Below, one piece after another: positions 27,669 to 29,014 of a stretch of 29,014 nucleotides of DNA. Made by a program: the position numbers and the translations under genes. Below the pieces are notes generated by a model, which made no database searches, was not told where the DNA came from, and saw only the letters and a list, made by a program, of their open reading frames with translations. Source of the DNA: a virus. The stretch covers positions 1 to 29,014 of IMG/VR virus record IMGVR_UViG_3300038548_000309; one strand, given 5' to 3'. Every line of letters starts with the position of its first letter. Position 1 is the stretch's first letter.

Positions 27669-29014
27669 TGCCTCAAACTGTCAGTCCCTCCGATATTGAA
27701 ATCAAGCCACGACAACGTAAGATCCTAACCCCTCTCCAAGTTGAGGAGATGGCTGCATCCATCGACAAGTTCGGCCTGTTCGCTCCGCCGGTCATGTCAC
27801 CTGGTTCAGAGAAGGGTAAGCTCCAGTTGGTGGCTGGCTTTACCCGCCTTCAGGGTATGATGTACCTGAGGTGGGATCAGATACCCTACACCATGCTGGA
27901 TGAGACCGACGAGATCACCCTCAAGGAGATCGAGTTGGAGGAAAACATACGGCGCACAGATCTAGAGTGGTGGGAGAAGGCCGAAGCTATCGCTGAGATA
28001 CACGAGCTGCGTTGCAATCAGGATCCAACCTGGTCCATGCGTAGTACCGCCGACCTGACAGGTGAGGCACTTGGCACCATCTCTCAGTCGGTCCAGCTAC
28101 GTGATGAGGTGAAGCTCAACCCTGAACTCAAGACAGAGAAAACCCTGCGTGGTGCCCTTCAGAAACTAGACGTCAAGAAGAAACTGGCGAGTAAGAAGAA
28201 GGACATCGAGCGGAGAGCGAAGGGCTTGACACCCTCCCTCCGTGCCGAGATTATCATAGGAGATGCAGCCGAGCTGATCCAGGCAGAGGAGGACGAGAGC
28301 TACGACGCCATCGTCACGAACCTGCCCTTCGGCGTGGACCTCGAGTTCAAAGGTGGACTCAAGCCCTATGAGGACGACGAGCAGCTTATCATCGACACGG
28401 TGCAGAAGGTAATCATCGAGTCCTTCCGTGTCCTCAAGGACGACAGTTGGTTCGTAGCCTGGTTCGATGTAAGGAAGATCACATACTCCAATGCACAACT
28501 GGCACTGTACAAGAAGCTGGCTGGTCTGGCGAGGATGAAGGACTTTAAGAAGATGTTCTTCGACTCGATGGGCCTGAACTTCTGGTTAGAGGAGGCTGGC
28601 TTCTCGTATGTCACCCTCGTACCTGCCTTCTGGGTCAAGCCTAACAAGACTCAGGGTATGATTGGAGATCCACGCAAGGGTATGATCGTCGCTGCCGAGG
28701 CTATGATCTTTGCATCGAAGGGCGGTGCATTTCTCATGAAGCAAGGGAGGAACAATGTCTTTATCTATGACTCCCTCGTCGGGACAGAGCGTGACTATAG
28801 TATGCAAATGCCAGCCGACCTTTGCACTGAAGTTGTCTCGATGGTTACACTCTCAGGGGGTAGGGTACTCGATCCCTTTGCGGGGAGTGGTTCTATTGGA
28901 CTCGGAGCTCTCAACCGTGAGTGTGAGTTTCGAGGATACGAGATCAACGAGGAAGCCGCAAGCATAGGCAACATGCTTCTCAAGCAGCATCACCTAGCAG
29001 CTCAGGAGAACAAC
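27668..29014 (+). CDS. ParB-like domain / DNA methyltransferase fusion (partial)
   Basis: At least 449 codons, cut by the right edge of the window. ATG shares a base with the previous stop (TAATG). Residues 9-105 form a ParB/Srx-type N-terminal domain: EIKPRQRKILTPLQVEEMAA, LVAGFTRLQGM (55-65) and ELEENIRRTDLEWWE (89-102). From about 190 follows a Rossmann methyltransferase with motif IV-like TNLPF (217-221) before motif I-like DPFAGSGSIGLGAL (402-415), the permuted order of beta-class N6-adenine or N4-cytosine enzymes. In motif IV a Leu replaces the usual first Pro. It may protect phage DNA from restriction, with ParB helping DNA or CTP binding. Confidence 0.75.
   Translation, partial: MPQTVSPSDIEIKPRQRKILTPLQVEEMAASIDKFGLFAPPVMSPGSEKGKLQLVAGFTRLQGMMYLRWDQIPYTMLDETDEITLKEIELEENIRRTDLEWWEKAEAIAEIHELRCNQDPTWSMRSTADLTGEALGTISQSVQLRDEVKLNPELKTEKTLRGALQKLDVKKKLASKKKDIERRAKGLTPSLRAEIIIGDAAELIQAEEDESYDAIVTNLPFGVDLEFKGGLKPYEDDEQLIIDTVQKVIIESFRVLKDDSWFVAWFDVRKITYSNAQLALYKKLAGLARMKDFKKMFFDSMGLNFWLEEAGFSYVTLVPAFWVKPNKTQGMIGDPRKGMIVAAEAMIFASKGGAFLMKQGRNNVFIYDSLVGTERDYSMQMPADLCTEVVSMVTLSGGRVLDPFAGSGSIGLGALNRECEFRGYEINEEAASIGNMLLKQHHLAAQENN

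Overview
The window is part of a tailed double-stranded DNA bacteriophage genome (Caudoviricetes), or of a closely related prophage or metagenomic phage contig. This follows from its gene content: small and large terminase, portal, scaffold-like protein, decoration protein, HK97-fold-like major capsid protein and two head-to-tail adaptors, followed on the other strand by a long run of tiny early genes and a recombination/DNA-modification block. The two consecutive adaptors and the 701-residue portal suggest a short-tailed (podovirus-like) virion. No tape measure, tail sheath, lysis, integrase or polymerase gene is visible, and both ends of the window cut through the genome. The host cannot be named. 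The best promoters match the bacterial sigma-70/sigma-A consensus, and ribosome binding sites are of the ordinary GGAGG type.

Left half (1-13534, minus strand, read right to left): small terminase, large terminase, a membrane-active virion-type protein, an ADP-ribosyltransferase-like protein, a double-lectin fibre protein, a small protein resembling an E3-binding domain, portal, a small helical protein overlapping the portal gene, scaffold-like protein, an unknown protein, decoration protein, major capsid, a small beta-rich protein, two adaptors, a protein with no ordinary start codon (ATA proposed), a 55-residue protein and a virion-type protein. Genes are packed with short gaps or stop/start overlaps. 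A near-perfect promoter (TTGACA, 17 bp, TATGAT) sits just upstream of the small terminase gene, so the block looks like one late operon.

Centre (13535-14322): a 788-bp divergent control region without genes. It holds the late promoter, one copy of a dispersed palindrome, a roughly 30-bp-periodic series of TTAATCGCAG repeats, a long imperfect inverted repeat and two tandem hairpins. It is the best candidate for a replication origin or regulatory hub.

Right half (14323-29014, plus strand): about 40 small genes, mostly unrecognised and often Cys-rich, joined by ATGA-type overlaps, in blocks headed by recognisable promoters (15648, 17683, 18356, 23437). Several are shorter than 60 codons. The last 5 kb is a DNA-metabolism block: PD-(D/E)XK exonuclease, Sak4-like ATPase, DUF669-like putative ssDNA-binding protein, a GroES-like protein, and a ParB-domain/DNA-methyltransferase fusion that runs off the right end.

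The most interesting non-gene signal is a family of six sites, GTTCA-N5-TGAAC followed by AMCT, spread from 9.9 to 24.5 kb. All lie in gaps or at gene starts, as expected for operators or stoperators of a phage-wide regulator.
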